Source: Giardia muris
Taxonomy: Eukaryota; Fornicata; Diplomonadida; Hexamitidae
Reading direction: 5' to 3'
Length of the DNA: 12,325 nucleotides
Assembly: GCA_006247105.1 (NCBI GenBank)
Contig: VDLU01000046.1
Location: 1-12,325 of the forward strand
The notes under the pieces are model-generated. The model saw nothing but the letters and a program-made list of their open reading frames with translations. It was not told where the DNA came from and ran no database searches. This document shows, one piece after another, positions 1 through 8,240 of the stretch (position 1 is its first letter; each line of letters opens with the position of its first letter). A program made the position numbers and the translations under genes.

Positions 1-1120
1 AATGGTTCATCTCCCAAAGATGAAGGAGGAAGAGGCGGGGATCCAGCACAACCAATCTCCCTGACGAATGTCGATGTGGGCTCCGCACTACTATGGACAG
101 GTGCCAGTCGAGGAGAACCCGTCCAAAAAAGAGCAAGGCCTCGACACGACCGGTTAAGCACCCCGAACCCGCCCTGTCCTCAAAGGGCCGCTTTCCCCTT
201 GACAAGCCCCCGAGCTTGAGGGACGCAAAAGATCGGCATCCTCATCAACCATGATGATTCCACACCAGGCCACCCCTGCTGCCAATCACCCTATATGCGT
301 TCACATCAAAGTGGATGCCGTTGGGTTCGACGACAATTCCATCCGGCTGCGACGACGAGGCTTGATGATGACGATGCGATCGTCCATCCAGTGACGCACG
401 ATCGGATCGTTGATGAGCGCTTTGCTCACGGAGACCTTCGAGTACAGTCCTCTTCGAGGTCATACACCACGTCCAGCATCTGGTCGTTGGTCGACGTGGA
501 TCGTACCATAGGATGCCCTACGGATACTGGGCACTCCCGCACCAGCCGTTCACAGGGCACGTGTAGGCCATGGGCTCTCTTGGCTGCCTCCCAGAAGGGG
601 ATGAGATTGCCCGGTCAAAGATCATCCGGACCTCGGGGGCCCTCGGATACGAGTGTCCTCATTTGTGCAGCAGGGGTGGTTGTGCTTTGCCGTCCCGTGG
701 CCTCCCAGTGAACGTGCTCATCGATGCTCATTTTCATCCAGGCCGGGCCTTCCGACCTGCATGTACGAAGAACTGGAGATGGAGGTACGATCCCCGACCA
801 CGTACCTCTCCTTGCCCGGATGGACGAGCTCAAGGAGCCAGTGCTCAGCATCCCAGCCCTCATCGTCGAGCTGCCTCGTGCCGATCCAGTTCTCCCCAAA
901 GACCCCAACAACAGAACTGAGCCTGCAGCCGGGTAACACCATACATGGCCAGGCTGCATCCCAGGAAGGAGGTGGGGTGACACATGTGAAGCCAGGCCTC
1001 CAGTCCAAGACCCCGAGCCCATGCTTAGGCTTCAACATGCAGGTCCAGATCAAGATGACCCGAAGGACCAAGTGGTCCGAAGAGGAATCAGAAGGGTCTG
1101 CATGGTATCGGAAGACCATT
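1..1120 (-). pseudogene. Frame-broken protein-coding remnant, family unknown
   Basis: No single frame is open throughout, but successive minus-strand stretches have the mixed amino-acid composition of real protein. In N-to-C order: about 1119-718 (includes GENWIGTRQLDDEGWDAEHW and HPGKERYVVGDR), 750-670 (MSIDEHVHWEATG), about 680-625 (CCTNEDTRIRGPP), about 635-611 (EVRMIFDR), 608-426 (NLIPFWEAAKRAHGLHVPCE, then NDQMLDVVYDLEED), 450-301 (SKALINDPIVRHWMDDRIVI) and about 358-245 (PDGIVVEPNGIHFDVNAYRV). Each fragment begins close to where the previous one ends, as expected for one gene interrupted by single-base losses. The left end of the window cuts off whatever follows below base 245; one frame stays open to base 1. 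I do not recognise the family. An RH...PD-x11-D arrangement in the last fragments is faintly like a restriction-like endonuclease of non-LTR retrotransposons, which occur at Giardia telomeres, but no reverse transcriptase motif is visible. Base composition is balanced, unlike the array to the right. Confidence 0.4.
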
Positions 1121-1144
1121 GGGAGCCCCGATGATACTTCGAGG

Positions 1145-1189
1145 GGTCATCACATCCTCCCATCGGCCTTCACTCACGACTTCATCCCA
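1145..1189 (-). repeat. Short divergent duplicate, copy 1 (W-DEVVS...VMT)
   Basis: This segment resembles 1503-1550 at the DNA level: both start ggtcatcac and share cactcacg followed by cttcatc. On the minus strand both encode a W-x(0-2)-DE-(V/A)-VS-x4or5-(D/E)VMT pattern. Conservation at the peptide level suggests the duplication happened while the sequence was coding. The alignment is by eye and short. Confidence 0.4.
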
Positions 1190-1502
1190 CTTGACCATCA
1201 GCTGTCCAGCACACGCATCCGGCCTCCTCGGGGCCATAGGGGTTGAAGACTCGAACACCCCCAAGACCCAGAAGGACCCCAGGACAGGAGATCCGACGAC
1301 CATCAATCCAAAAAACTGCCATCCATCCAGCCCTCTCCATTCACGTTCGTACCGACTCCTGACACTGTACCCGTCCCGTACATGGACCATCGTCATTGAC
1401 ATCAGGACGGATATAGGGTCGTCCCCCCCCATGACCCAAGAGATCCTCGAGAACCCAATGGAGGCCCAAGGGTCCAGAAGAGCATGAAGGCATGGACCAA
1501 GA

Positions 1503-1550
1503 GGTCATCACCTCCTTATCAGCATCACTCACGGCTTCATCCCCATTCCA
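1503..1550 (-). repeat. Short divergent duplicate, copy 2 (WNGDEAVS...VMT)
   Basis: Partner of 1145-1189, about 360 bases away. A further tgtccagca word follows both copies (about 1203 and 1574), so the duplicated unit may extend to ~100 bp. It has one extra codon relative to copy 1. Confidence 0.4.
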
Positions 1551-1899
1551 CCCCAGGACCAGAGGACTCGATGATGTCCAGCAATCAAGACGATCCAAAA
1601 ACCACCATTCGTCCTCCATGCAACCGAGCCCCCAGCCCCCATTCGCCGGTCCTCGCCCTATCCGCCCTTATATTGGCCCCTAACACCTGTATCCATCCAT
1701 GCACAGGGGCCATCGGGGGGGTATTACGACATGACCATCCATCCCCGACCCCGAGGACAGGAGGACTCCACTCAAGCCTTCTACCGGCAGCAAGGCCAAC
1801 CACCACCCCGACCTCATGGACAGAGGACCGGAGACCCCCGAAGCCAGGGCCCGCAAGGCCGACAACCCCACCATGCCAAGATGATCCATCCTTCACTCA

Positions 1900-4200
1900 A
1901 CACCCCTGCATCCGACCCATCAAGCCATCAAGGGCACGTATCCCGTCCAAGGCCCAACCCAGTCTCCAAGTCCCCAAGCCTAAGAGCCCAGCCCAAAGCT
2001 ACAAGAGGCCCAGAGACCCCAGCACAGGAAGAGACCCAAGGTCACAAGCACCTAATCCCCTGAAGCCCAAGCCCCGAAGACAACAAAGGCCCCGGCCCCA
2101 GGCCCAAAGCCCTCAAGAGACCCCGAAGAGCTCAGCCCAAAGACCCAAACCTCCAAGACTCAAGAAGCCCCAAAGACCCCAAGGTCCGATGCAGGAGGTC
2201 CCAAGGCCAAGAGGACGAGGACCCAGCCTTCAAGGCCCAAGAGCTCAGATGACTCCGGCTCCGCCCAAAGAGTCCCGAAGGTCCACAACTCCCAAGATCC
2301 CCAATGCCCCAATGTAGAAGGACCCAAGGCCCAAAGCTCCCAAGACCCACTGCAGGAGGATCCAAGGACCAAGAAGCCCAAACATCCAAGCCCGAAGACC
2401 CCGGCCTCCAAGTCCAAGAGCTCAAGGTCCAAACCTCCAAACCCCCAGGAGATTCCCAAAACCCTCAAGTCTCGAAGACAACAAAGAGGCCCAAGAAGCC
2501 CCCAGCACAAGATCCCAAGAGGTCGAAGAGCTCAAGGCCAAAGACCCCGAGGCAAGATGACTCCAGCTCCCAGACCCAAAGAGTCCAAGGCCCCCAAGGC
2601 CACTGCAGGAGGACCAAGGCCACAAGCCTCAGGACCCGGATTCCGAAGACCCCCTCAAGCCCAGTCTCCAAGTCTAAGACCCCAAACCCCAAGGTCCAAG
2701 AAGACCTACCCAAGACCTCGAAGAGCCCAAGAAGCCAAGGCCTCAACCCCGAAGCCTCAAGACCCCAAGGTCAAAGACCCCAACCTTCAATACCCCAAGG
2801 CCGCAAGCCCCCCAAGGTCCCGACTTCAATACCCCAAGTCCCCAAGCCCGAGGCCTCATTCCAAACCCTCCAAGTCCCCCTAAGACCCAGACCCAAGCTC
2901 CGAGCATCTCAAGCCTCAACCCCGAAGACCCCAAGGTCCAAGCCCCCAGGTCTCCAACCCGAGGGCCCAAACCCCCAAAGAGGACCCAAAGACTACTGCA
3001 GGAGGACCCAAGCCTGAGAAGCCCCAACACAAGACCCCAAGTCCAAGGCCTCCCGAGACCCAGCCTTCAATGCCCCAAGGCCCAAGCCAAGGAGCCGAAG
3101 GCCCACAACCCAAGAGGTCCTAAGACCCCAACACAAGAGCTCAAGACCCCTAGGGCCCGCAACCCCAATGCCCAGGACCTCGAAGAGACCCAAGGACCCA
3201 TGCAGAAGGACTCAAGGCCCAAGACCCAAGGGGACAAGGACCCAAGAGGCCAACACAAGAGCCCCAAACCTCCAAGGCTCGAGACCCTAAGAGCTCAAGA
3301 GACCTCCAGACCCTCAGAGGATCCGCAACCCAAGACCCAGTGCAGGAGGACCCAGACCTCCAAGCCCCCCCAAAGACCCCAAATCCCAAGAGCCAAGCCC
3401 AAGAGACCCCAACTCCAAGGAGCCCAAGGCCCCAGCATTCAATGCCCCAAGCCGAAGCCCCAAGAAGCCAAGCTCAAGTCCAAGACCCCAAACCCCAACG
3501 CAAGAGCCAAGGCCTAAGGCCCGAGACCCAAACCTCCAAGGGGACCGAGGGCCAAAGACCCTAAGAAGACCCCAAGGCCCTCAAGAAGCCCAAGAGCTCA
3601 AAGACCCATGGCCCAAGACCTTGAAGAGGACCAAGGCCAAGTCCAAGGAGCCCAGCCTTCAATGCCCCAAGGACCCAAAGCCCAAGACCCAAGAGCCCCA
3701 AGCCCCATGCCTGAAGGTCCAAGGTCCGAAGACCCAAGGCCCTAACACAAGAGCCCCCAAGGTCCAAGACCCTAAGAGACCCCAGACCCAAGGGCCAGCC
3801 CAAAGGTCCAAGGGCCCAAAGCCCCCAAGCCAAGAGCTTCAAGCCCCAGACCCCGAAGACCCCCTAAGTCCAAGCCCCCAAGCTCACAAGTCCGAAGGCC
3901 TCAAGAGACCCCAACACAAGAGGCTCCAAGGCCCCAAGCCCGAAGGCCAAAGCCAAGGCCTCAATGCAGGAAGACCCAAGCCAAGAGTCCCGAAGAGTCC
4001 AAGAGCCAAAGCCCCCCAAGGTCCAAGGCTCCAGCCTTCAATGCCCAAGACCCCTAAGACCCTAATCCCAAGAGCTCAAGGGCCGGCCCAAGCCTCGAAG
4101 AGTCCAAGAGACCCGAAGAGGTCAGCCCAAAGCCCCCCAGAGACCCAAGTCCCAAGCCGAGGGCCAAGCCTTCAAGGTCCAAGACCCAAGGCCCAAAAAG
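1900..4200. repeat. Subtelomeric CCAAG-type degenerate array, left block
   Basis: The plus strand is an almost uninterrupted run of short units of the form CC(C/T/G)AAG followed by 1-4 bases (accc, agccc, gccc, tcc, ccc), so successive AAG triplets lie 6-9 bases apart. T is rare, so stop codons are rare and long frames stay open on both strands. All three plus frames give similar Pro/Lys/Arg/Ser/Gln-rich text and the minus strand gives Leu/Gly/Trp/Ser-rich text. This lack of frame preference argues for non-coding repeat. Longer words recur at irregular spacing: TGCAGGAGGACCC, CAGCCTTCAATGCCCC, CCAACACAAGAGC and AGAGCTCAAG. The block ends at about 4200, where T and G rise sharply at the gene island. 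Confidence 0.85.
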
Positions 4201-4203
4201 GGG

Positions 4204-4213
4204 TCAAATTTGA
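4204..4213. repeat. Perfect 10-bp palindrome TCAAATTTGA
   Basis: A self-complementary AT-centred decamer sits exactly at the boundary between the left array block and the gene island, followed by a purine tract (gagggggaaaaggg). It could be chance; its boundary position is the only reason to list it. Confidence 0.4.
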
Positions 4214-4230
4214 GGGGGAAAAGGGAACTA

Positions 4231-4268
4231 GCGGAGGCACGGCGAAAGGAAGGGGGAAGTGCCTCCGC
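4231..4268. repeat. Inverted repeat, 10-bp perfect stem with 18-nt loop
   Basis: GCGGAGGCAC at 4231-4240 is the exact reverse complement of GTGCCTCCGC at 4259-4268. The stem is GC-rich and the loop purine-rich. It lies about 140 bases downstream of the stop of the first RING-like gene, beyond the conserved 3' flank, at the left edge of the gene island. It may form an RNA hairpin at a transcript end or mark an insertion boundary. No second copy is seen next to the other gene. Confidence 0.6.
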
Positions 4269-4294
4269 ACGGTCCGGGGCCCGGGGACGGCCTA

Positions 4295-4414
4295 GAGAGG
4301 CTGGGACGAGGCTCGTGAGCTACTCGTAAGGGCGGAGCGCCTCTCGAAGCTCCAAGGCGACAGCGGGGTATGGGTGTGGACATGCGCGATACCCAGCTCC
4401 TGGCCCGTTTACTT
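4295..4414 (-). repeat. Direct repeat copy 1: 3' end and flank of RING-like gene 1
   Basis: About 120 bases repeat at 4927-5048, an offset of about 632, with about two substitutions (such as ctctcgaagc against ctcttgaagc and gcgcgat against gcgtgat) and a few one-base indels. The segment holds the last codons, stop and 3' flank of each gene. It is much better conserved than the coding middles, and it marks the head-to-tail duplication unit. Confidence 0.9.
4408..4414 (-). terminator. Giardia-type polyadenylation signal AGTAAAC overlapping the stop
   Basis: The minus strand reads AGTAAAC, an exact match to the AGTRAAY polyadenylation signal known for Giardia. The TAA stop codon of the final frame of gene 1 (minus strand 4411-4409, after FLFSK) lies inside it. 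Very short 3' untranslated regions with signals at or near the stop are typical of Giardia, so the signal supports both the organism call and this stop as the true gene end. Confidence 0.6.
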
Positions 4415-4894
4415 GCTAAAGAGGAAGTCGAGGAGCTTGTCCTCCTCCTGATAGCGGGCGACCACGTCCATGGGTGGGTGAGGCCGCCGAACTTCATACC
4501 CTTGCCTGCGACCCAGACGAGGGAGTCTCAGCCCTACAGAGGGGACAGGGCCCTTCCTCTTTGAGAGGGAATAGCCAACTTTGAGGCAATCGCGCCGGTT
4601 GCAAGTGACCATGCCTTACAGGCATAGCACTTGTACCCGCCTTCCTCGTTCCAGCGGGCGAAAGGTCGGAGGCATATGGGACACGTTCCATGCTGCTGAA
4701 TTGCCTCCTCCTCGTAGAAGACGAGGGGCACGCAGGGGGCCTCTAAATGGTCCGCTTGGACCCCCGCGACATACGGACGAGTACGAGGGCTCGTCCACGG
4801 CAGGCCCCTGTTTGAGGACAGGCTCGTCCTCCTCATCCTCCGAGAAGGAGGAGGAGGCCGTCGTGCCGCTGATCGAGATCTCCGACTCGCTCAT
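4409..4894 (-). CDS. RING-like eight-cysteine protein, copy 1 (frame-disrupted)
   Basis: The start is the ATG at 4894 (MSESEISIS), chosen because the same start and 34 flanking bases recur in copy 2. An acidic, Ser-rich N-terminus follows (SEDEEDEPVLKQG), then QADHLEAP, then a zinc module from 4683 to 4536: CPIC, RWNEEGGYKCYAC, TCNRRDC and CPLCR. The C-terminal part reads MDVVARYQEEDKLLDFLFSK and stops at 4409. The frame changes four times: after SYSS, after CYACK, before EEGPCPLC and after PSSG; the first and last parts share one frame. With the two shifts inside the module corrected, cysteine spacing is C-x2-C-x14-C-x2-C-x5-C-x4-C-x13-C-x2-C, identical to copy 2. CPIC/CPLCR ends are typical of RING fingers, so a ubiquitin-ligase-type role is possible but inferred; the usual RING histidine is absent. 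The disruption is either real decay or sequencing error. Confidence 0.65.
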
Positions 4895-4906
4895 CTTTTT
4901 CGTTTT
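4895..4906 (-). promoter_or_regulatory. A-rich initiator directly upstream of gene 1
   Basis: On the minus strand the start codon is preceded by caaaacgaaaaag. Giardia promoters are very short A/T-rich elements abutting the ATG, and this A-rich stretch stands out in GC-rich surroundings. Copy 2 has the matching gaaaaag. No other promoter element is evident. Confidence 0.5.
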
Positions 4907-4907
4907 G

Positions 4908-4924
4908 CGCCCACCGGTCGGGCG
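4908..4924. promoter_or_regulatory. Inverted repeat 13 bp upstream of the gene 1 start
   Basis: CGCCC at 4908-4912 pairs with GGGCG at 4920-4924 around ACCGGTC, which itself contains the palindrome ACCGGT. It begins 13 bases before the ATG. Copy 2 has a different but similarly palindromic sequence at the same distance. This could be an operator-like site, a hairpin in a short leader, or the duplication boundary. Confidence 0.45.
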
Positions 4925-4926
4925 GA

Positions 4927-5048
4927 GAGAGGCTGGGACGAGGCTCGTGAGCTACTCGTAAGGGCGGAGCGCCTCTTGAAGCTCCAAGGCGACAGCGGGG
5001 TATGGGTGTGGACATGCGTGATACCCAGGCTCCTGGCCCCGATTTACG
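4927..5048 (-). repeat. Direct repeat copy 2: 3' end and flank of RING-like gene 2
   Basis: Partner of 4295-4414. It begins immediately after the upstream palindrome of gene 1, so the two units abut head-to-tail: unit 1 is 4295-4926 and unit 2 is 4927 to about 5745. Confidence 0.9.
5042..5048 (-). terminator. Degenerate polyadenylation-like site CGTAAAT
   Basis: At the position homologous to AGTAAAC of copy 1, the minus strand reads CGTAAAT, one mismatch from AGTRAAY. A TAA stop (5046-5044) again lies inside it. Function is uncertain because of the mismatch. Confidence 0.35.
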
Positions 5049-5711
5049 CTTTGCGAGGTCGACGCTTGAGGGTCCTGCGCTTTCTGATCTCCCTCTCGAC
5101 CTCGTCCTCTGGAACTCTCCTGGATCCTCTGGATGATGGGGTTGACCCCGGTGTGGTTGGCAGCGTGGACGCTCATGTCACGCCTGCGTGCCAGTATACA
5201 GAGCCCGGGGTCCTGCAGAGGGGGCAGCGGTTCTCCCCAGGAGGCACTGGTACATGGTGTTGAGGCACATGATTCTGTTACATGTGATGCTCTTCCTACA
5301 TGCGTAACATCTGTAACCCCGAAACGATTCCATCTGGGCCAAATGTCGAGACATATAATGCAGGAGCCCTCCCTCCTGTGGATCTCGCGACGGGTCTTGG
5401 TTGAGCGCTTGTAGGGAGCTTCGATGCGGTCGGCTTGTGCGGCCATCTCCCACGCGTCGGGGTAATTGCCCCACGTGGCGTCCACGCCCACGTCGTTGGG
5501 CATGCGCTCGGCGCGGAGCTCGGTGAAGATGGGCTCACTGTCTCCTCATCCTCCACGAGGGGGTGTCGGGGAGCCTCTTGGGCGCAGGCTCGGGCGTGGA
5601 GGAGGTGAGGGGGTGGGAGTGGAAGCCCCATTCGAAGCCCGTGAGCGGGGGAGGCGTGGAGGAGCTCGTGGTCGTGGTCGTGGAGCTGATCGAGATCTCC
5701 GACTCGCTCAT
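5044..5711 (-). CDS. RING-like eight-cysteine protein, copy 2 (frame-disrupted)
   Basis: The start is the ATG at 5711 (MSESEISISSTTTTTSSS). A Ser/Thr/Pro-rich N-terminus (FEWGFHSHPLTSSTPEPAPK) is longer than in copy 1, followed by VEDEE, DSEPIFTELRAERM, NYPDAWEMAAQADRIEAP and the zinc module from 5362 to 5215: CIIC, RWNRF, GYRCYACRKSITCNRIMC and NRCPLCRTP. Every change up to the tail is one base lost; the module itself has two (GGGG after RF and GGGG before ENRCPLC). Corrected, its cysteine spacing and its 22-residue distance from QAD equal those of copy 1. The tail includes MSVHAANHTGVNPIIQRIQE and then probably VEREIRKRRTLKRRPRKA, a basic, nuclear-signal-like end stopping at 5044. A second frame stays open to 4952, so the C-terminus is uncertain. 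Function is unknown beyond likely zinc binding; a RING-type ubiquitin-ligase role is inferred. Confidence 0.65.
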
Positions 5712-5723
5712 CTTTTTCAGTCT
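5712..5723 (-). promoter_or_regulatory. A-rich initiator directly upstream of gene 2
   Basis: The minus strand reads gactgaaaaag immediately before the ATG, with gaaaaagATG identical to copy 1. It fits the short A-rich initiators of Giardia genes. Confidence 0.5.
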
Positions 5724-5724
5724 T

Positions 5725-5744
5725 CCGCTCGGTCGATTGAGCGG
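5725..5744. promoter_or_regulatory. 20-bp near-palindrome 13 bp upstream of the gene 2 start
   Basis: CCGCTC at 5725-5730 pairs with GAGCGG at 5739-5744. Across all ten positions, eight pairs are Watson-Crick and two are G-T. It starts 13 bases before the ATG, exactly as the palindrome of copy 1 does, although the sequence differs. Confidence 0.5.
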
Positions 5745-7424
5745 ATTGGCAGCAGCCCCCACAGCCCCCCAGCCCCAAGTCCAAGCCCCCCCCAAAGAGC
5801 CGAAGAGCCCAAGTCCAAAGGTCCAAAGGTCAAGCCCTCAAGTCAAGACCCCGAAGAGGACCGAGGACCCAAGAGACCCTCAAGACCAAGAAGATCCAGC
5901 CCAAGGCCAACGCAAGAGCCCAAGCCCTCAGGGCCCTAGATCCGAAGTCAAGAGACCCACAAGAGCCAAGGCCCAAGGAGCCCCTAAGGTCAAGAGGACC
6001 GAGAACCCCCAATGCAGGAGGACCCAGACCCAAGACCCAAGACCTCAGGCCAAAGCCCCCGAGACCCCATCTTTCAATGCCCTAAGTCCGAGAGCCCGAA
6101 GAGGCCGAAGAGCTCAAGACCCCCAGAGACCCCAGACCCAATGTAGGAGATCCAAGGGCCCAAGACCCAAGAAGTCAAGTCCCCAAGGGCCAGCCTTCAA
6201 GTCCAAGGCCCAGACCCAAAGACCCTCTAAGGCCACAAGCCCTCAGGACCCAAGACCCATGCAGGAGGACCGAGGACCCAAGGGCCAGCCCAAGACCGAG
6301 GCCTCAGGCCAAAGCCACAAGTCTCCTTAAGACCCAAACCCAAGAAGCCAAGCCCAAGGTCCCAAGTCCAAGCCCTCCAAAGAACCCGGAGAGCCCCAAA
6401 TCCCAAAGCAAGACCCTGAAGCCCTCAAGAGACCCCAGCTCAAAGGCCCGAAGCCCACAAGCCAAGAACCTCCTGAGACCCAATGCAAGAGCCAAGACCC
6501 GAAGACCCAAGGCCCAAAGACCTCAGTCTCCAAGAGCTCAAGGGCCAGCCCAAGCTCAAGGCCAAAGGCCCAAGACCCCAGCCCAAGAAGACCACCCAAG
6601 AGCTCAAGGGCCCAAGCCTCAAGGAGCTCAAGACCTCGAAAAGACCCAGACCCCCAAGGTCCAAGGCTCCAGCCTTCAATGCCCCAAGGCCACAAGGCCC
6701 CAACGCAAGAGCTCAAGAGCCCAAGCTCACAAGTCTCCAAGTCCAAAGGCCAAAGCCCCCAAGCCCGAAGGCCTCAAGAGCTCAAGGCCCCAAATCCCAA
6801 GAGGCCAAGCCCAAGGAGCCCCGAAGACCCAACCCCCAAACTCAAGAGGCCCAAGCCTTCAATACCCCCAACCCCAAGACCCAAGGCCTCAGACCAAAGG
6901 CTCCAAGAGCCCAAGAGATCCCAAATCCGAAGGCCTCAAGAGACCCAAGGCCCCAGCCCCCAAGGACCAAGTCCAAGGCCTCAAGGCCCAAGAAACCCGA
7001 AGAGTCCAAGAGACCCAACCAAGAAGACCACCCCAAGCCCAAGGCCCAACACAAGACCCGAGAGACCCAAGTCCAAAGGCCCAAGACCTCGAAGAGGACC
7101 CAAAGATCACTGCAGGAGGACTCAAGAGCTTTAAGGCCCCAAGACACCCAACCCCCAAGGTCCAAGTTCTCAGAGCCCAGACCTCGAAGACCCCCCAAGC
7201 CCAAGGACCCAAGGCCCAAGACTCCCAAGGTCCTAGATCCGAAGAGCCAAGACCCCAGCCAAGAGCTCAAGGTCCCAAAGCCCTCAAGGTCAAGAGGACG
7301 AGAACCCCAGTGCAGGAAGACCCAATCCAAGATCCCAAAGCCCAGTTTCCAAGTCCAAGGTCCGAAGAGCCCCAAGGCCGCCCAAGAAGACCCAAGTCCA
7401 AAGACCAAAGCCTCTAAGACCCCT

Positions 7425-7466
7425 AAGGTCCAATGCAGGAGGACCCCCCCAAAGACCCCAAGCCGA
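7425..7466. repeat. 42-bp identical segment, copy 1
   Basis: It is identical to 8241-8282, including a run of seven C and the TGCAGGAGGAC word. Exact identity amid degenerate units indicates a recent copy event. Confidence 0.85.
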
Positions 7467-8240
7467 GGCCCCAATACAAGAGCCCAAGGCCCTAAGACTC
7501 CCCAGAGATCCAAGAGCTCAAGTCCAAGAAGCCCAAGACCCCATGCCTGAAGGTCCAAGACCCAAAGCCCGCAAGCTCATGGCTCCAAGACCCTAAGAGC
7601 CCAAGGACCCCGAGATCCAGCATTCAATGCCCCCAAGCCAAGGCCTCAGGTCAAAGCCCCAGCCTTCAAGACCCAAAGCCCAAAAGCCCCCAAGACCCAA
7701 GACCCAAGTCCCGAACTCAAGGCCCAAGAGACCCCAGACCCCCAAGAGCTCAAGGGCCCAAGCCTCCAAGTCCAAGAGCTTCAAGCCCTAAGGAGCCCAA
7801 GCCCCCAGACCCGAAGACCCCCCAAAACCAAGCCCCAAGCTCACAAGTCCGAAGGCCCCAAAGCCCGACCTTCAAGACTCCAAGACCCCTAAGTCTCCAA
7901 ATCCGAGAGCCCAAGCCCCCAAGCCCCGAGCTCGAGGCTCGCCCAAGGACCAAGCCCCAGCCTTCAAGTAGAAGACCCCAACACAAGGCCCAAAGCTCAA
8001 GAGGACCCCAGCCCAAAGACCCAAGGCCACAAACCCAAGGACCAAGAAACCCCAAGACCAAGAAGACCCACCCCAAGGTCCAAGACCCATAGCCCCGGTC
8101 TCCAAGCCCAAGGGACCAAAGACCCCAAGAAGCCTCCCACACAAGAGCCCAAGCCGAGGGCCCAAGACCTCAAGATGACTCCAAGCCCAGGAGGCCAGCC
8201 TGAAGGCCCAAGTCCAAGGCCCCAAGGCCTCAAGCCCCCC

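Larger units (their letters stand above)
1121..1900. other. Transition zone between complex sequence and the CCAAG array
   Basis: There is no convincing gene here. The first part still reads as protein-like on the minus strand (for example MVKWDEVVSEGRWEDVMT near 1190-1140 and WNGDEAVSDADKEVMTSW near 1555-1500). From about 1240 onward the plus strand becomes progressively T-poor and C/A-rich. Words such as cccaag, agacc and aggacc appear first singly, then densely after about 1850. Either the array has expanded into formerly unique DNA, or unique DNA has decayed toward array composition. Open frames on the plus strand (for example 1484-2317) run straight into the array and carry its Pro/Lys/Arg/Ser composition, so I do not call them genes. 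Confidence 0.5.

Noticed and set aside
4581..4961. Plus-strand open frames across the gene island
   Set aside because: They overlap the minus-strand RING-like genes, whose start context, conserved cysteine spacing and polyadenylation signal identify the coding strand.
4409..5711. Variant surface protein of Giardia (CXXC-rich)
   Set aside because: Only three CXXC pairs per copy, with no signal peptide, no transmembrane segment and no CRGKA tail. CPIC and CPLCR spacing fits a RING-like module better.
6483..7550. A 355-codon open frame on the plus strand, rich in Pro, Lys, Arg, Ser and Gln
   Set aside because: The other two plus frames give the same kind of low-complexity text, the start has no A-rich initiator, and openness follows from T scarcity in the array.
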